Of a DNA stretch of 64,000 nt, positions 22,249 through 34,469 are shown in pieces. The notes under the pieces were generated by a model that saw only the letters and a program-made list of their open reading frames with translations, had not been told where the DNA came from and ran no database searches. The stretch comes from Macrotrachela quadricornifera. Its lineage: Eukaryota; Rotifera; Eurotatoria; Philodinida; Philodinidae. The stretch lies in the NCBI GenBank assembly GCA_022393335.1, contig JAJEKB010021351.1:62001-126000 (forward strand), given 5' to 3'. The translations under genes and the position numbers were made by a program. The number at the start of each line of letters is the position of its first letter. Positions within the stretch are counted from its first letter, which is position 1.

Positions 22249-24188
22249 CAAGGGAGAAACGACTGACTTTTGACTTCAATGACTTAATTGATTCAAAAAT
22301 GACTTGCATGACTTTAAAAGTCATGAAAGTCATCTATCTAAAAACTAATATATCTTGCTATACTCGAATGTTACCTTCAATTTGGATACCCTTCAGCTTT
22401 ATAAACAGTGAAGACAACATCGTCAGGTCAGCGGTAAAATATTTGGTGTTGGCAAGAATAATTTTTGGTGGGGCAATTGCTGGAGAAAATCGTTTTAGGT
22501 ATTAACTTTTGTCAAATTATTGGTTATTCCAAATATTTTTGCCGTGGCAACTGCCCCACCTTATTTTGTTGGTGGCCCCTCGATGGAAGACAATCGTAAT
22601 TTCAATCTCTGTTCTCATCGCTCTCATAATCCGTTAAAAATGTAAATACAATTGAATCCAAAATCGATTATTTACAAGTAGGATTCGTTCAGAAACTTGT
22701 TCCAATATTTTTATTTTTATCTCAAGTACAACTCGATGAGCTCTATTCAATCATATAATTAGATTTTCCATAACTCAATGCATGTCTCAGAAAACATCAT
22801 AATCTTGAAACTTCACTATTAGGATCTTGGAATTTATGAATTAACAATTGTTTTATGTGATCAATTTTATCAAGAAAATGATGTGATTTACTACTTACAA
22901 CGACGGTGTTTGTACTGTCCACGAGAAAAATGGCGCATTTTCGGGCTCAATGAATGCTCTCACCTGCCAAACTAACAAGTTTAAAATATTAGCTGCTGGT
23001 GGCTTGCCTTGAGAGAAATATTTGAATTTTAAGTTTTGGTATAAAATGAATCAAAAAAGGTTTTCTCTATTATGATAAGGACAAAGTATAGTGTTGCTCG
23101 GGTCGATTATAGAGTTTGTTGGATCTCTCTTTCATATGGCCCGAACAACATCATGTTTTATCCTTACAATAGTAGACTGCATTTTTCCTGTAGGTCATGG
23201 AAACGATATTTTCTATCGACTAGTAGAAAAATTTACTCCACTATTATAAAGGCAAAACATAGCGTTGTTCGGGTCATATAAACGAGGGACTCTACAATCG
23301 ACCCGAGCAACACTATACTTTGTCCTTATCATAATAGAGAAAACTTTTCTTGATTCATTTTATACCAAAACTTAAAATTCAAATATTTCTCTCAAGGCAA
23401 GCCACCAGCAGCTAATATTTTAAACGTGTTAGTTTAGCGGTGAGAGCTTTCATTTGGCCCGAAAATGCACCATTTTTCTCGTGGGCAGTACAAACACTTC
23501 CACTGTTAGTTTGCTAAAAATCAAGGAAAATGTAACAAAAAACTTCGTTTTCCTATTCATAATTCCAATCTGATTCCTGTAAGTTTTTATGTTTTGATTT
23601 TGACAACTCTTTAGTTTTTGAACTCGTCTCTCTCTCGTCATCATAAATGATGGTGATGTCGGGAAACGAAATCTGAGTGAAAATGAAAAATCTCAATAAG
23701 TGTGATGAAGTTGAGGATAAAATCAGACTGAATAACTGCATAACATCATAAACTAACTGAAAAACTAATCCTCACTGAGAATCCTTTACATACGCTGTTA
23801 TTACTTCTATTCTATCGCTCAGATCTTCACCTTTATTCTCACCATCATCCTTAACTCCATTCATCTTTGCGTTGTTGTAGTTTTTGCTAGTTCTGAAGCT
23901 TTCAAAATGATATGACAATTTCGCCTATGACATATATGTATCTTTTCGTTCCATCCGTTTTATATGCGTATGTCATTGAAAGAAAAGTAAACAAAAGTTG
24001 GAGAATGTGTCATCGAGATTGAAAAATATCACATTTCTTTATTCTTTAATAATGATTCTTTGCAGATGATTTTCGTGACTTTCTTGACTTTTCTGGACTT
24101 AAAATGACTTTCTTGACTTAACCGACTTAAAGTGACTTACTTGACTTTTATGATTTAAAAGTCACTTAAGTCAATAGTTTCCCCCTTG
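22249..24188. mobile_element. Non-autonomous hAT-like element with TGACTT subterminal repeats
   Basis: The left end CAAGGGAGAAACGACTGACT and the right end (reverse complement) CAAGGGGGAAACTATTGACT form imperfect inverted repeats. Inside both ends are clusters of TGACTT/AAGTCA, with about ten copies near the right end (24072-24176), a layout like hAT subterminal transposase sites. Flanks ATTAAAGT and TTAAAATA are only partly alike, so the 8-bp target duplication is not proven. There is no transposase; the interior holds the palindrome at 22905-23505. Confidence 0.55.
22905..23505. repeat. 600-bp near-perfect palindrome
   Basis: Arms 22905-23175 and 23215-23505 are inverted copies with few mismatches. 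GGACAAAGTATAGTGTTGCT on the left is answered by AGCAACACTATACTTTGTCC, and AGCTGCTGGTGGCTTGCCTT by AAGGCAAGCCACCAGCAGCT. Within each arm a GCCCGAACAACA/GTTGTTCGGG pair makes a second level of symmetry. ORFs here merely follow the palindrome. Arm identity higher than elsewhere in the element suggests a young insertion or gene conversion. Confidence 0.8.
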
Positions 24189-25110
24189 TTAAAATATGAT
24201 CTAACAATGTCAAGTTGATTACATGGTCTTTCTCCAAATATGATGGATCGCGTATGAAGGACGTACTTATCTGCAAAATAGTATTCTAGAATATAAGATA
24301 GTTATCTTATGTAATGCGACTCACTTGCGTGAAGAATATTTTTATTATCTTTCTCTTGTTTGCACATATAAAACGAAGTATATGATTCTCTTTATTTGTT
24401 AAGAATATTCTAAGTTGAGTTATCATCACAACTTGCATGAAGATAACATGAAACTTTGTGTATTCATTTAAATTTTTAAAAACAATATTGTATTGTTAAG
24501 GTAAACAAAAAAAGAATCAAACTTTTATTTCATCAAATCTGAAAGTAATCACACTCATCACGTCCAATTATCTCTTATTATTACTTAATTAAACATAACT
24601 GATAGTTTAAGTTAATCGTTTTCAGGATATGAATGATACAATAAACATAAAAAAAAAATTGTATTTTTGCTATTAAAGATAATGATTTTTATTGATTCTA
24701 TTCAAATATTTACAAAACTTCCATCCTAATTTCAGTGACTGATAACCGAAGGAAATTTCTTAGAATTCATGTGAGTGTAGATAAATATTGTGCAAGAGAT
24801 GTTTAGTGACACAAGTGAGTAAGAAAGATAACGTAAATTGAGATATATGATGTTTTATCCTTTCTCATTGTTTGAATAATACAAATTGAAGGAAATAATA
24901 AAATAGTAGACTGTATGTAACGGCAAGTTTTTATATTTATTTTAAAGAACGCTAGAGGGTGGTGCGACCTAGGGGTGTTGGGTGTGTAATATCCGTCCTC
25001 ATCCAGCCATCCTCACTTTCACCATCATCCTAACTATTATTTTATTATGTTTGTAGATTATATTTTATATAATATAAAGTAACAAATATTATCCAACGAA
25101 TTCTAACAAT
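24189..25110. other. Upstream region of the LRR gene
   Basis: About 0.9 kb, AT-rich, with no supported ORF. The last 170 bp before the ATG at 25111 contain an unusually GC-rich patch (AGAGGGTGGTGCGACCTAGG, then CATCCAGCCATCCTCACTTT) that may include the transcription start of the downstream gene. Confidence 0.35.
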
Positions 25111-26922
25111 ATGAATGAAGCGTCTGTCAATTATGAACTAATTTGCAGTATTTGTGATAGATCGTTTGCATCCGTCAATGATCTAACCGATCTGAATTAT
25201 ACTCTATCCGAAAACATCGATGATATTCAAGTTAAATGTTTAAATTGTAAACAAATTGCATTAAAGAAATGTAACACGCATGATATTCTCAACAAAACAT
25301 CTTCTAAAGTTGACATACTCAATTTATCATCAGATATCAAATGTTTATCAAATGACTCATCCGATCAATTACATCAGTCTTCAGGAATACTTTTTATCGA
25401 GTCATGGCGATCTATCTTTAGCGAGCTGATTACACGAAATCAAAGGCTAAATGAAAAAGTAGATCAGCTTGAAAAACAGTTCTATCAACATGTTAATAAT
25501 TCTAATGATAGGCTACATAAAGATCATGTGCAAATTAAAGAATTACGAAACGAGAATCAACAATTGAAAAAACAATTCGATGAACAAATGATATGGTGTA
25601 ATGAATTTCAAAATGATAATCGAGTTCTTAAAGAACAAATTGTTCAACTAGAACAACAAAATCAACAACAATGTCAAAGTCATCTTGAACAGTTGAAAAA
25701 TTCAAATAGTCAACTTAATTCATATCTTACGAAATTAAATGATCAATCAAAGAAAAATGAAGAACTTGAAATTGAACTAAAACAACTTAAAGAACAGATT
25801 ATTGAGTGCAAAATAAATATTAATGAAATCGACATTGATAACAAAAGACAAAAACTGACAATAAACCAACTTGCTGACGACTATGATCAACTAAAAATTG
25901 AACCAAAATATTTATCGAATAGAGCGGAATCCATATCAAGTAAGTATTAAATATGTCAGTCATTTTTTTTTGTAGTGCTAACTTTTTTATGATTTCTCGT
26001 ATTAGATATAGATAAAAAAACACGATCAAAAACGATTGTTTCTGTTGCTCAACCAGATATAAACAGTATGGATGATGCTACAAATGATGAACTGAATGAT
26101 TCACAACGAGTCATGAATGAGACTCAATACTATGAAAAAGAATCAGGTAGATTCATTTACAATATCTAGATTTATAGTTGAACGTTTCTTTGTTAAAATA
26201 TATTGACTAATAGACTAAAAATCTTTTCTTTATTTTTAGAGATTATTTATGATCAAAACAGTAGAATACAGCAAAAAATACAACAATGTGCTTATCACTC
26301 AACATTGGATTTAAGAAAACATGAATTAACTGATCAACATATGGAAATTATTGTCACGGAAGGTCTTATTAATAAAAAAATAAAAAATCTTCGATTAGAA
26401 TCCAATAAAATTACATCAATCGGTGCTTGGATATTAGCTGATACATTAAGTAACAATAAGGCATTAGAGCAATTGTCTCTTTCTGATAATGAAATATCTG
26501 ATGATGGCGTTTATTCACTTGCTAAGGCACTTTCAATTAATAATACTCTCCAGAAACTTAATCTTGGAAATAATAAAATTACAGATGAAGGAGCAAAACA
26601 TTTGACTGAAATGATTAAAACAAATAGAACATTAACTCATCTTTATATTCAGAAGAATGATATAACTGACGAAGGAATTCAAATATTTGTCAATGCACTG
26701 AAAGAATACAACTCAACTTTAGAAGAGTTATCTTTCTATTCAAATAAATCATTGACAGATTTGAGTGTTGATTCTCTTGTTCAGATGATTTCAAATCATC
26801 GAACACTGAAGAAACTCTATGTATTTGATTGTAATCTGTCAGAAATAGGCAAAACCAGACTTCTCAAGGCACAACTATTAAATAAACAAATTACATTGTA
26901 TATAAATAGTTTGAGTAGTTGA
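25111..26922 (+). CDS. Zinc-finger-like / coiled-coil / leucine-rich-repeat protein (3 exons)
   Basis: Exons 25111-25939, 26006-26146 and 26240-26922 sum to 1653 nt (550 aa) with correct phases and GT-AG introns of 66 and 93 bp. The N-terminus has paired cysteines (ICSICDRSF, VKCLNCKQIA, KKCNTH) compatible with a RING or B-box-like zinc finger. Residues about 105-265 form a long Gln/Glu/Lys coiled coil. Exon 3 holds five or six RNI/NLRC3-type leucine-rich repeats: IKNLRLESNKITSIGAWIL, LEQLSLSDNEISDDGV, LQKLNLGNNKITDEGA, LTHLYIQKNDITDEGI. The order resembles TRIM-like scaffolds with an LRR tail. LRR and coiled coil suggest protein binding; partners are unknown. AATAAA signals follow the stop (26926-26940). 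Confidence 0.88.
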
Positions 26923-27527
26923 AAAAATAAAGAATAAAATATGTACAATTTAAATGAAAATTTTAAATAAAATCTTTATTTTAATCGGAACAAGTCGTAT
27001 AGTTTATGGTTCGTCGAATGACACAACGACATAATCCAATCCGGTCGCTGTTTTACATAAGTATGCACTTGAGATTTTTCTCTACTGCATCTTCTTTATT
27101 TGTTATGAATTCTAAAGAAACTAACAATTTTTTAAATTTTTGTGACTTAGATGGTAGCAGTATTATATCGTTCGAATATGTGTACAGTTGTTTAATAAGT
27201 TTCTTTTTTCGATTGAACTGTTAATGTTACAGACTACCATGTTGTCTATCAATATATGGGATGTTCATTTTCTATTTTATTTAATCTCGCTTCTCTGATG
27301 AGTAAAGTGAGACAAAAGCGAACAAATAGCTGTAGATTAATCTGCCATTTTTGACTATTTCGATTCTCGTTCACTTTTAATCAAGAGCTTCTTTTCATCA
27401 ACTTCAAGTGCTTTCAGACATTGATGCAGTAAAATGTCAGTCATTTTTTCAATGTTCTACTTCTTCTCCACTGTCGAGTCCGAAATGATTTTTTCAAAAA
27501 TTTATAAATACTTCAGACAATTCAAAA
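26923..27527. other. Intergenic sequence
   Basis: After the LRR gene's polyadenylation signals there is about 600 bp in which the single forward ORF (27006-27224) has no conserved motif or splice context. I see nothing supportable. Confidence 0.4.
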
Positions 27528-28402
27528 GTAATGAGAGTAACAATTTAATACTGTATATTAAACTTTAAGAAACTTTCCTTCTATGTAGACTTAAAGAGAA
27601 AAGAACGTTCTATTTTCCTATACTACTTGATTATACTTCAACTAATATCATGCTGACAAAATTTTGATAAGATTTATTTTGATTGCATCACCCATAGTTA
27701 CATGAATATTAGTGGGTATTTTTTTGAATAATTTTTGATAGGGACAAGAGATAGAAAACTGCAATTTTCACTATTGGACAGAGGAGATTATGATGCATCG
27801 AATTATGTGTTATAGGATTTTCTAATATTGATCCTGAAGTATTTTTGTTCAATTTTCTAACTGTCGAGAATTTTATGAAAAAAAGAGAAAGCATAACAGT
27901 GAGGTTTTTTCACAAAGATTGCTAGGAAATCCTATTAAACCATCAACTAGAATACATATTATTCAACTCAGTTTTCCGAAATTCGTAGATCTTCAATTAG
28001 TAGTTTGAGTCTGTAGTGGATAATAGGAAATTCATCGTCAATAACTTATCAAATACGGTTTTTCTAAAAAAAAAGTCATTTGAAAACCTTACAAAAGGAA
28101 ATCAGGTAATTTTGCAAAATACAATCTGATACATCTTCATCTCCTATTTCCAGCAATAAAAACCGTAACTCTTTGTCTAGTTTCTATCAAAAATTATTCA
28201 AAAAATATACACTAAATAGGTATTAGCATAATCATCACATATGATAAAAAAAGATCTTATCAACGTTTTATTATTATTATATTAGTTGAAGTATAATCAA
28301 ATAGCATAGAAAAATAGAACATTTTTTTTCTTGAAGACCATATAAAAAGAAAGTTTCTTAAAGTTTAATATACAGTATTAAATGGTCACTCTCATTACTT
28401 TT
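27528..28402. repeat. Fold-back element sharing the ATTTGATCATACTTC motif
   Basis: Arms of about 230 bp (27528-27765 and 28178-28402) are inverted copies. TAATACTGTATATTAAACTT faces AAGTTTAATATACAGTATTA, and the inner part GAATAATTTTTGATAG faces CTATCAAAAATTATTC. The motif TACTTGATTATACTTCAACT and its counterpart AGTTGAAGTATAATCAAATA match the subterminal motif of the elements at 3260-4232 and 8698-10300. There is no coding capacity. Confidence 0.75.
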
Positions 28403-29160
28403 AATTTGCTCTAAGTATTTATTAATACAATGAATTTATAAATCAATTTCAGATTTATAATAGTTCAAATGTTTGTAAATTGCTTACCAGATATTCAGAA
28501 TTTAACACTAAAACTGAAAACTCTGAGTGAAAAATGTTTACGAGAATTCTCCGATGTAACTTTTGTTAGAATACGAGTTTTGTTTTTACGCTGTCCATAC
28601 AAATATTTACCGTTTATAAATCAACCTATTTTGAACTCTATAATGTTCTTTTCACAATTCAAGTTTTGTAAAACTAAATGGTGTTAGTATGAAAATAAAT
28701 GTGACATTGGAATATTTTGTTTTGATTTTAAGTTTATTTATACTTATAATACAATAATTGGTTTAAAACAGTTACACACTAAAATATTTGTTCGCTAAAA
28801 GTGATACTCGAGAAAATGACATTTCAATTTATTTGTTTAATGTTAGCATGAACTTAGCCCAAATATTTCCTAAAACTAGTTTGGTGCGCAGCAGGTCTAG
28901 CAAGCAAATATCTTAGCGTGCAACTGATCGAGTTTCATATTCATAGGTTTTTTTTGTCTTTGGCAAATAGTAATATTGTGAAAAATGAATAATTATTAAT
29001 ATTTTTTTCCTTTCGAATAATGATGTTGTTAACAAATATATCATAGAACACAAATGAGTCGCTTTACATACAATATGGTATGGTCGGCACAGAGCTACAA
29101 TTTCTTATCTGATATAAAAATTATTTTCTTTTTCTTTACACGTGCATACTATCATTTTAT
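28403..29160. other. Intergenic sequence upstream of the acetyltransferase gene
   Basis: About 750 bp of AT-rich sequence. The forward ORF 28469-28687 lacks any recognised motif and overlaps no splice pattern. Promoter elements were not identified. Confidence 0.35.
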
Positions 29161-30032
29161 ATGACATCAAAAAACATTCAGTCGCTTTCACACTCTTATA
29201 ATATTCGTCAATGTACGATTGACGATGACGAAAGTGCTATTGCTGTCTGTTTACAGACAGGAGATTCAGGTAATGATGGAACCTTGTTTTATAATGATCC
29301 AAAAGTACTTGGATATCGATATGTTTCACCATATATTCATTTATCTCCTGAACTTGCATTTGTCTTGGAAGACTCAGAAGGAAATGTATGTGGTTATGTA
29401 CTTGCCGCTCTACAATCCGAGTCATTTTACAAACGATATGTGGATGAATGGCTTCCAGAAATGAGACGACTGTATCCCACTATTCCATCAGGTGAATAAA
29501 CTATTGATAGATAGACATATAGAACTTGCTTTCATGAAAGCAAAATACAGAAATAAATATTTACGATATAAGTGTTTTTCGTAAGCGGTGGAATCTCGTA
29601 TATTTATCCTTTTAGGTGAAGAAAAACTAAAAAGAGATTGGCACGTTATACAAGGTTTTCATAAAGATAATTTACAATCATTTAAAGTCTTTGCTGATTA
29701 TCCTTCACATCTTCATATTGATCTTCTACCAAGAGCACAAGGTTAGAAAATACATTTTGATAAAAATAAATATTAATTTTAACTTACATAGGAAAGGGAT
29801 ATGGAACAAAAATGATACATCATATTGAAAGTGAATTACAACGACGTGGATCAAAAGGCGTTCATTTAGGCAAGTAGACTCTAATTTTAAAATTTGACTT
29901 ATTTCTAAAAATATTATATTATTAGAGATGGCCTCAAATAACACCCGAGCTCTTCGTTTCTATGCAAAACTTGCCTTCAAAGTTCTTGTCGAAGATCAAG
30001 GTACAGTTTGGCTAGGCAAAAAATTGGCATAA
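29161..30032 (+). CDS. GNAT-family N-acetyltransferase (4 exons, one GC-AG intron)
   Basis: Exons 29161-29491, 29616-29741, 29792-29869 and 29926-30032 sum to 642 nt (213 aa), in frame throughout. Intron 3 begins GCAAGT and ends ATTAG: a GC-AG intron required to join VHL-E-MASNNTRALRFY. The acetyl-CoA binding motif A is RAQGKGYGTKMIHHIESEL (family R/Q-x-x-G-x-G/A), and motif B is VHLEMASNNTRALRFYAKLA. The beta strand SPELAFVLEDSEGNVCGYV precedes them. The pattern resembles the acetyltransferase-like domain at the C-terminus of bacterial/animal O-GlcNAcases and free bacterial GNAT proteins. No signal peptide, so probably cytosolic. The substrate is unknown; bacterial origin is possible. Confidence 0.9.
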
Positions 30033-30499
30033 TACATAATATTTTTGTTGTAACTGAATGGAGAACAATAGAATGCACATAATGATTACCAGCCTATCAT
30101 TTACAACCATATCAAATAATGAATCGATGTTAATTTTTAATATTTTGTCGATTAATTATTTTATTTCTTTATAGAATAATGTATTTTTATTTATGAAAGC
30201 ATAGTATGAATACGTATAATTTTACTTGATTGAAAAGACACAAAAGTCTTTATATTATTGAATTAAAAAAGCATAGCGAAGAATAAAAATAACACGTCAA
30301 TATTATCTTAAGAAGCTACTTTAAAATATTTCATAGATTCTATCTATAGAAAGATATATACTTTCATCGTTTTATATAATCTTTACATGATCATTGCAAA
30401 AATAAAATTAGACAATTAAGATACACATTGAATAGAATTAATATCGATACATTGTGAAGTGACAAGAAGGTGTTAACTTGAATAGGTCGCATTATTTGA

Positions 30500-31445
30500 A
30501 AATTTTTCTTGAATATCATCGGCCGTATGGTTCGAAATAGTTGTGGAATTTATACTTTTTAGATCCCTATAGATAGGAATTCAACATGAACTTAGATGAT
30601 AGTTCACATATTTTGTGAATATCAAACTATCTTTTGTGTAAGTTGATGACTTGCCGAAGGTTGAACATTTTCCATTATGATCATCTTTAGCTCTACCATT
30701 TGCTGTATCACAAACCCATAATAAAGTTATCTGTTAGTATAATTGAAACTTTTTGTCGCTCTATAGTTGTAGTAGCTGTTGTAATATTAGTGGCTATCGA
30801 CTGGCTTGTATTTGTTGTAATAGTAATGACAATAATTATAAACTTTAGATGTTTACTATACACACAAATACAATTCTAAAAGCTTTTTAAACATTTTTGA
30901 TTTACATTAAACGACACAATGTTATACAAGTAAGAACAATCTGGAATATTTTGGGCAAAAATGTTTTGCTAGTAAGTAATTATGTGTATAGTTGTATAAG
31001 GAGACTAGAAAAAAAAGTGACTACTTCAAAAATAAATATCAGTTTTGAGTAATCTATTACCAACTTTTATAAGGTGCGCCATAGATATTGAATGATACTT
31101 TAAGTAATTTATAAGTTTGTGACATTTTTGAATATTTCTTCAATAAATATAATGAAGATTGACTCATTGAAAATTAATTTTTGAGGAATACTGTCTTAGA
31201 TGGATATTCATTTTTGGTCTTATTTAATTTGATTCTTTTCATCATTTCTATGAATAATTATGTCGAATGTTATACTGTCACTATTTAGTTATCTTGAGTA
31301 CATTTTAATGTCAATTTATTTAACTAATTGTTCTAGATTCATCTATAGTTATTGTACTTTCTTTAGGTAAATCAAAAACAAGAGAAATGAGAACGATAAT
31401 AAATGCAATACACATATCATCAACTCTTTTCCGATGACTTATTTC
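30500..31445 (-). pseudogene. Possible Thr-rich type II membrane protein remnant
   Basis: On the minus strand an exon-like block 31445-31330 reads SHRKRVDDM followed by a hydrophobic helix CIAFIIVLISLVFDL and STITIDESRTI. Farther on, 30830-30750 gives ITITTNTSQSIATNITTATT, and 30705-30500 gives VCDTANGRAKDDHNGKCSTF and later Ser/Thr-rich sequence with stops. The order (basic, membrane helix, Thr linker, Cys-bearing ectodomain) parallels the gene at 34470-36418. Frames are broken and splice sites are not secure, so this is a tentative reading. Confidence 0.3.
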
Positions 31446-31499
31446 CTACAAACAAATAATGTTTGATTTTTGTCAAAAAGTTGGATAAAAAAGGGTGTG

Positions 31500-34469
31500 T
31501 ACATGCATGATAGTACTGTACACTGACACATTGATTTTGATCATACTTGATTATTTTCATAAGTAAACGAAGTACTAGAGCCTTACAGGGCAATTATACC
31601 TCATTCAAACCTGTGATTATTTAGAATATAATCAAAATAGGCGAGACTTCAGAAGCAGATGAAGAATACAAAACTAATAGCAAACTTTCAGCGACTAATA
31701 ATAAAATATAGATGATGAAAAATAATCAACAACAACAACAACAAAGTTGTCCAAATAAGTAAAACGAAAAACTTCTGACACACAAATGAATGGAGTTCTA
31801 TTCTTCATTGCAGAAATTTGATTCCATTATTCTTCAACAAAGAAATATCAGCAGCAGCAGGTTGTTTCTCACATGATTTATCTGGCCACTCAGTTTTGTG
31901 CTTCAAAATAATGTGTATGAACTGAAGTATGTGCGTGCCGAACATCTTTTACTAATAGATGAAATTGTATTTCAAATACTTGATGTTCTTTTGCAAGCAA
32001 ACTAATGGATGCTCTTGTAATGCAATTTCGTCTTTCATCAAATAAAGTGAAATTTGTCCTCAATTTAGATTATCATTGAATCTTTGCCTCGTGAGAATAC
32101 AGGAGAAAGGCGTCAACTAGTTTTTAATGGCAAAAGATAGGACCACGTGCTACTAAGTCAATGAACGTAAGAGACAATGCAATGCGCTAGTTTTTCAAAT
32201 ATAAATAGGAAACTCATCTCATTATTTAATTTGTAAATTTGTTCTACATAAAACAGTTTTTTTTCTTTGCATCAATGAAAGTCACCAAATATAGATTTCA
32301 TTGTGCGTACAATTGCCAAAATACACAGAACGAGCAGATTCGCTGGTAGAAGAATAATTATTTTGTTGTTTTTTTAACATTGCATGTAACAGAAAACGGT
32401 ACAAGATCTTTAAACAAGTAAAATAATTTCCATTTATCGCAACCAAATTTTCCTTTCGATCATCATGCCGACTAGTGGAGATGTGGTTCAATTTTTACCT
32501 CGAAGACAACCTACTTTCTTATCTGTAAGATCATCTCACGGGAACAGGGACTATACTTAAATATATTTATGCAAGAGAAAGTATTGATAATTACGAACTA
32601 AAACAAATTTTCTACGTCTATAGATTTATAAGTTTGTAGATATACGAGCACATAGGTCCAATTTATATAATATATATATATATATAAGGATCTTAATAAA
32701 AGTTTGTAATCACAATCAACTTGCATAAGAGTGTCAGAAAATACGTATTAGATTAATTAAACATATTTATTTTTAATTCTTAGAGAAATATATAGATCTA
32801 TTGAATTTCTATACCTGTAAACTTATACACTAATCTTTATACCTATCGAAGCTGTGAATTCACCGAATAATTGTCATTGTTTGTGGTTCACATTTGGACA
32901 ATAAATATGATTTCCCATATCCTCTTTCATTGAGACCTCTATAAAGTATTTCAGTACATATATTTATGTATTCAATTTGAAACAAAAGTATCAGTAGCCA
33001 TCAAACTGTATGAAGATTCCGCAAAATACAAAAATTTGAATTCAAGTTTGACACTATTGCTCAAAAGCAAATACTGGCATCAGGACTCACAAAAGTGAAG
33101 GAGAGGTATAAAGAATCTCTATGAAGCATTTTCACAAATATCACTCAGAAAGGTCCTGAACGGGAAGAAAAGCTAAGAAATGACCTTTCTAAAATAATTG
33201 AAAACTATCGCTGCGATGTCAACGGAAGACATGAAATTCTATGATAAGTTGAAGGAATTTACTAATTGTTTACCCAACATTTCGGCTTAAACAATGCCTT
33301 TTTTATACAAAATTCTAAGATATTAAAATTTTTCACTTCACGAAAGAAATAACCGGATGGTCTTACTTGGCTTGAAAGTAACTATAATCTTTTCGTTTTT
33401 ATGGCGTACTTTGCTACTTCCTACCTTCCGAACAGCTTTATTTGCAAGTACTCGTTGTTGCTGTGGCCATCTTTAGCAACGAAATCGTTAAGAGCAATTA
33501 CAACATTTTTCGCTTTCGAAAACAATAAGGAAAATTAGAACTTTTCATGAGTTTGGAAAAAGATTTGGCTTCTCAAAAAAGAACGGTTACACAACCACTG
33601 TTAATTTAGAAAAACATCTAATTGTAGTTAATTTTTCCTTCGAAACAGCCTAATTGAGAACGACCATTGTCAGCATGCTTTATCCAAGCTTGGCTACCTC
33701 AAGATCTTTACTCCGCCTCATCCTAGGACTCTCGTCTGGACTTGACTCGCACATAACAAACTGTATAGTATTAGCAAGACGATAATTTTCACCCTCACCC
33801 TCAAGATTGTGGAAGAGTAATTTAGCCAATTGGCATCACATTACCTATCCGTTGTCCGTCCGTTATCGAACTGAAATTTATTATATTTTTTATTATTTTA
33901 TTCACACATATTCCGAATGGTACTCTATAGAGAAAAAACATTCACAAAAGGGAATAGAACAATCTCCAACAGGTCCCTAGTGCCATTACGGTTTTGCGGA
34001 GATATTGATTTTTTTTGCAGAATCTCATTCCTTCAATAAAATAAGACTTTAAAGGTTTTTGTCTCGTCGGAAAATCATAAATTAGTTTCAGCGGATTTCG
34101 AGATAAAAAGCTATCAATACAATCTTCATATAGCAGACTTAAATGAGCACGATGTTTCAATATCTATCACAGTCTATGATAGAAGTAAAAAGATTATATT
34201 AGCGAAGAGAAAAGTCAATTTTTTTAGATCATCAAATTTCCTATTAAACGGAAATAGAAGAAACTTAAGATCCCAAAAACGTACCAAGGATGTTTGGAGA
34301 AGTCACTGTTCTAATGAGATACTTTAATATACATTAGCAATCGTATGTATGAAAAACCCACAAAAGTTTGAACATTTGAACCAGTCTGGTTTCAGCTTAA
34401 TTCTAGGCAACGTTTGATGTTTTCTTATTCTAATAGGGTAAACCTGTTCCTTCAAATGCTATTCAACCG
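31500..34469. other. Long stretch without a supported gene
   Basis: Three kb of AT-rich sequence. It contains a CAACAA microsatellite (31723-31743) and a TA run (32668-32687). Small ORFs at 32282-32491 and 33942-34160 have no family signature. The segment 33060-33280 has slightly coding-like composition (AAGAGGAAGAAAAGC-like purine runs) but no long open frame. Confidence 0.4.

Noticed and set aside
23072..23281. Forward ORF inside the 600-bp palindrome
   Set aside because: It is mirrored by the inverted arm; no motif, and open only because of the palindrome.
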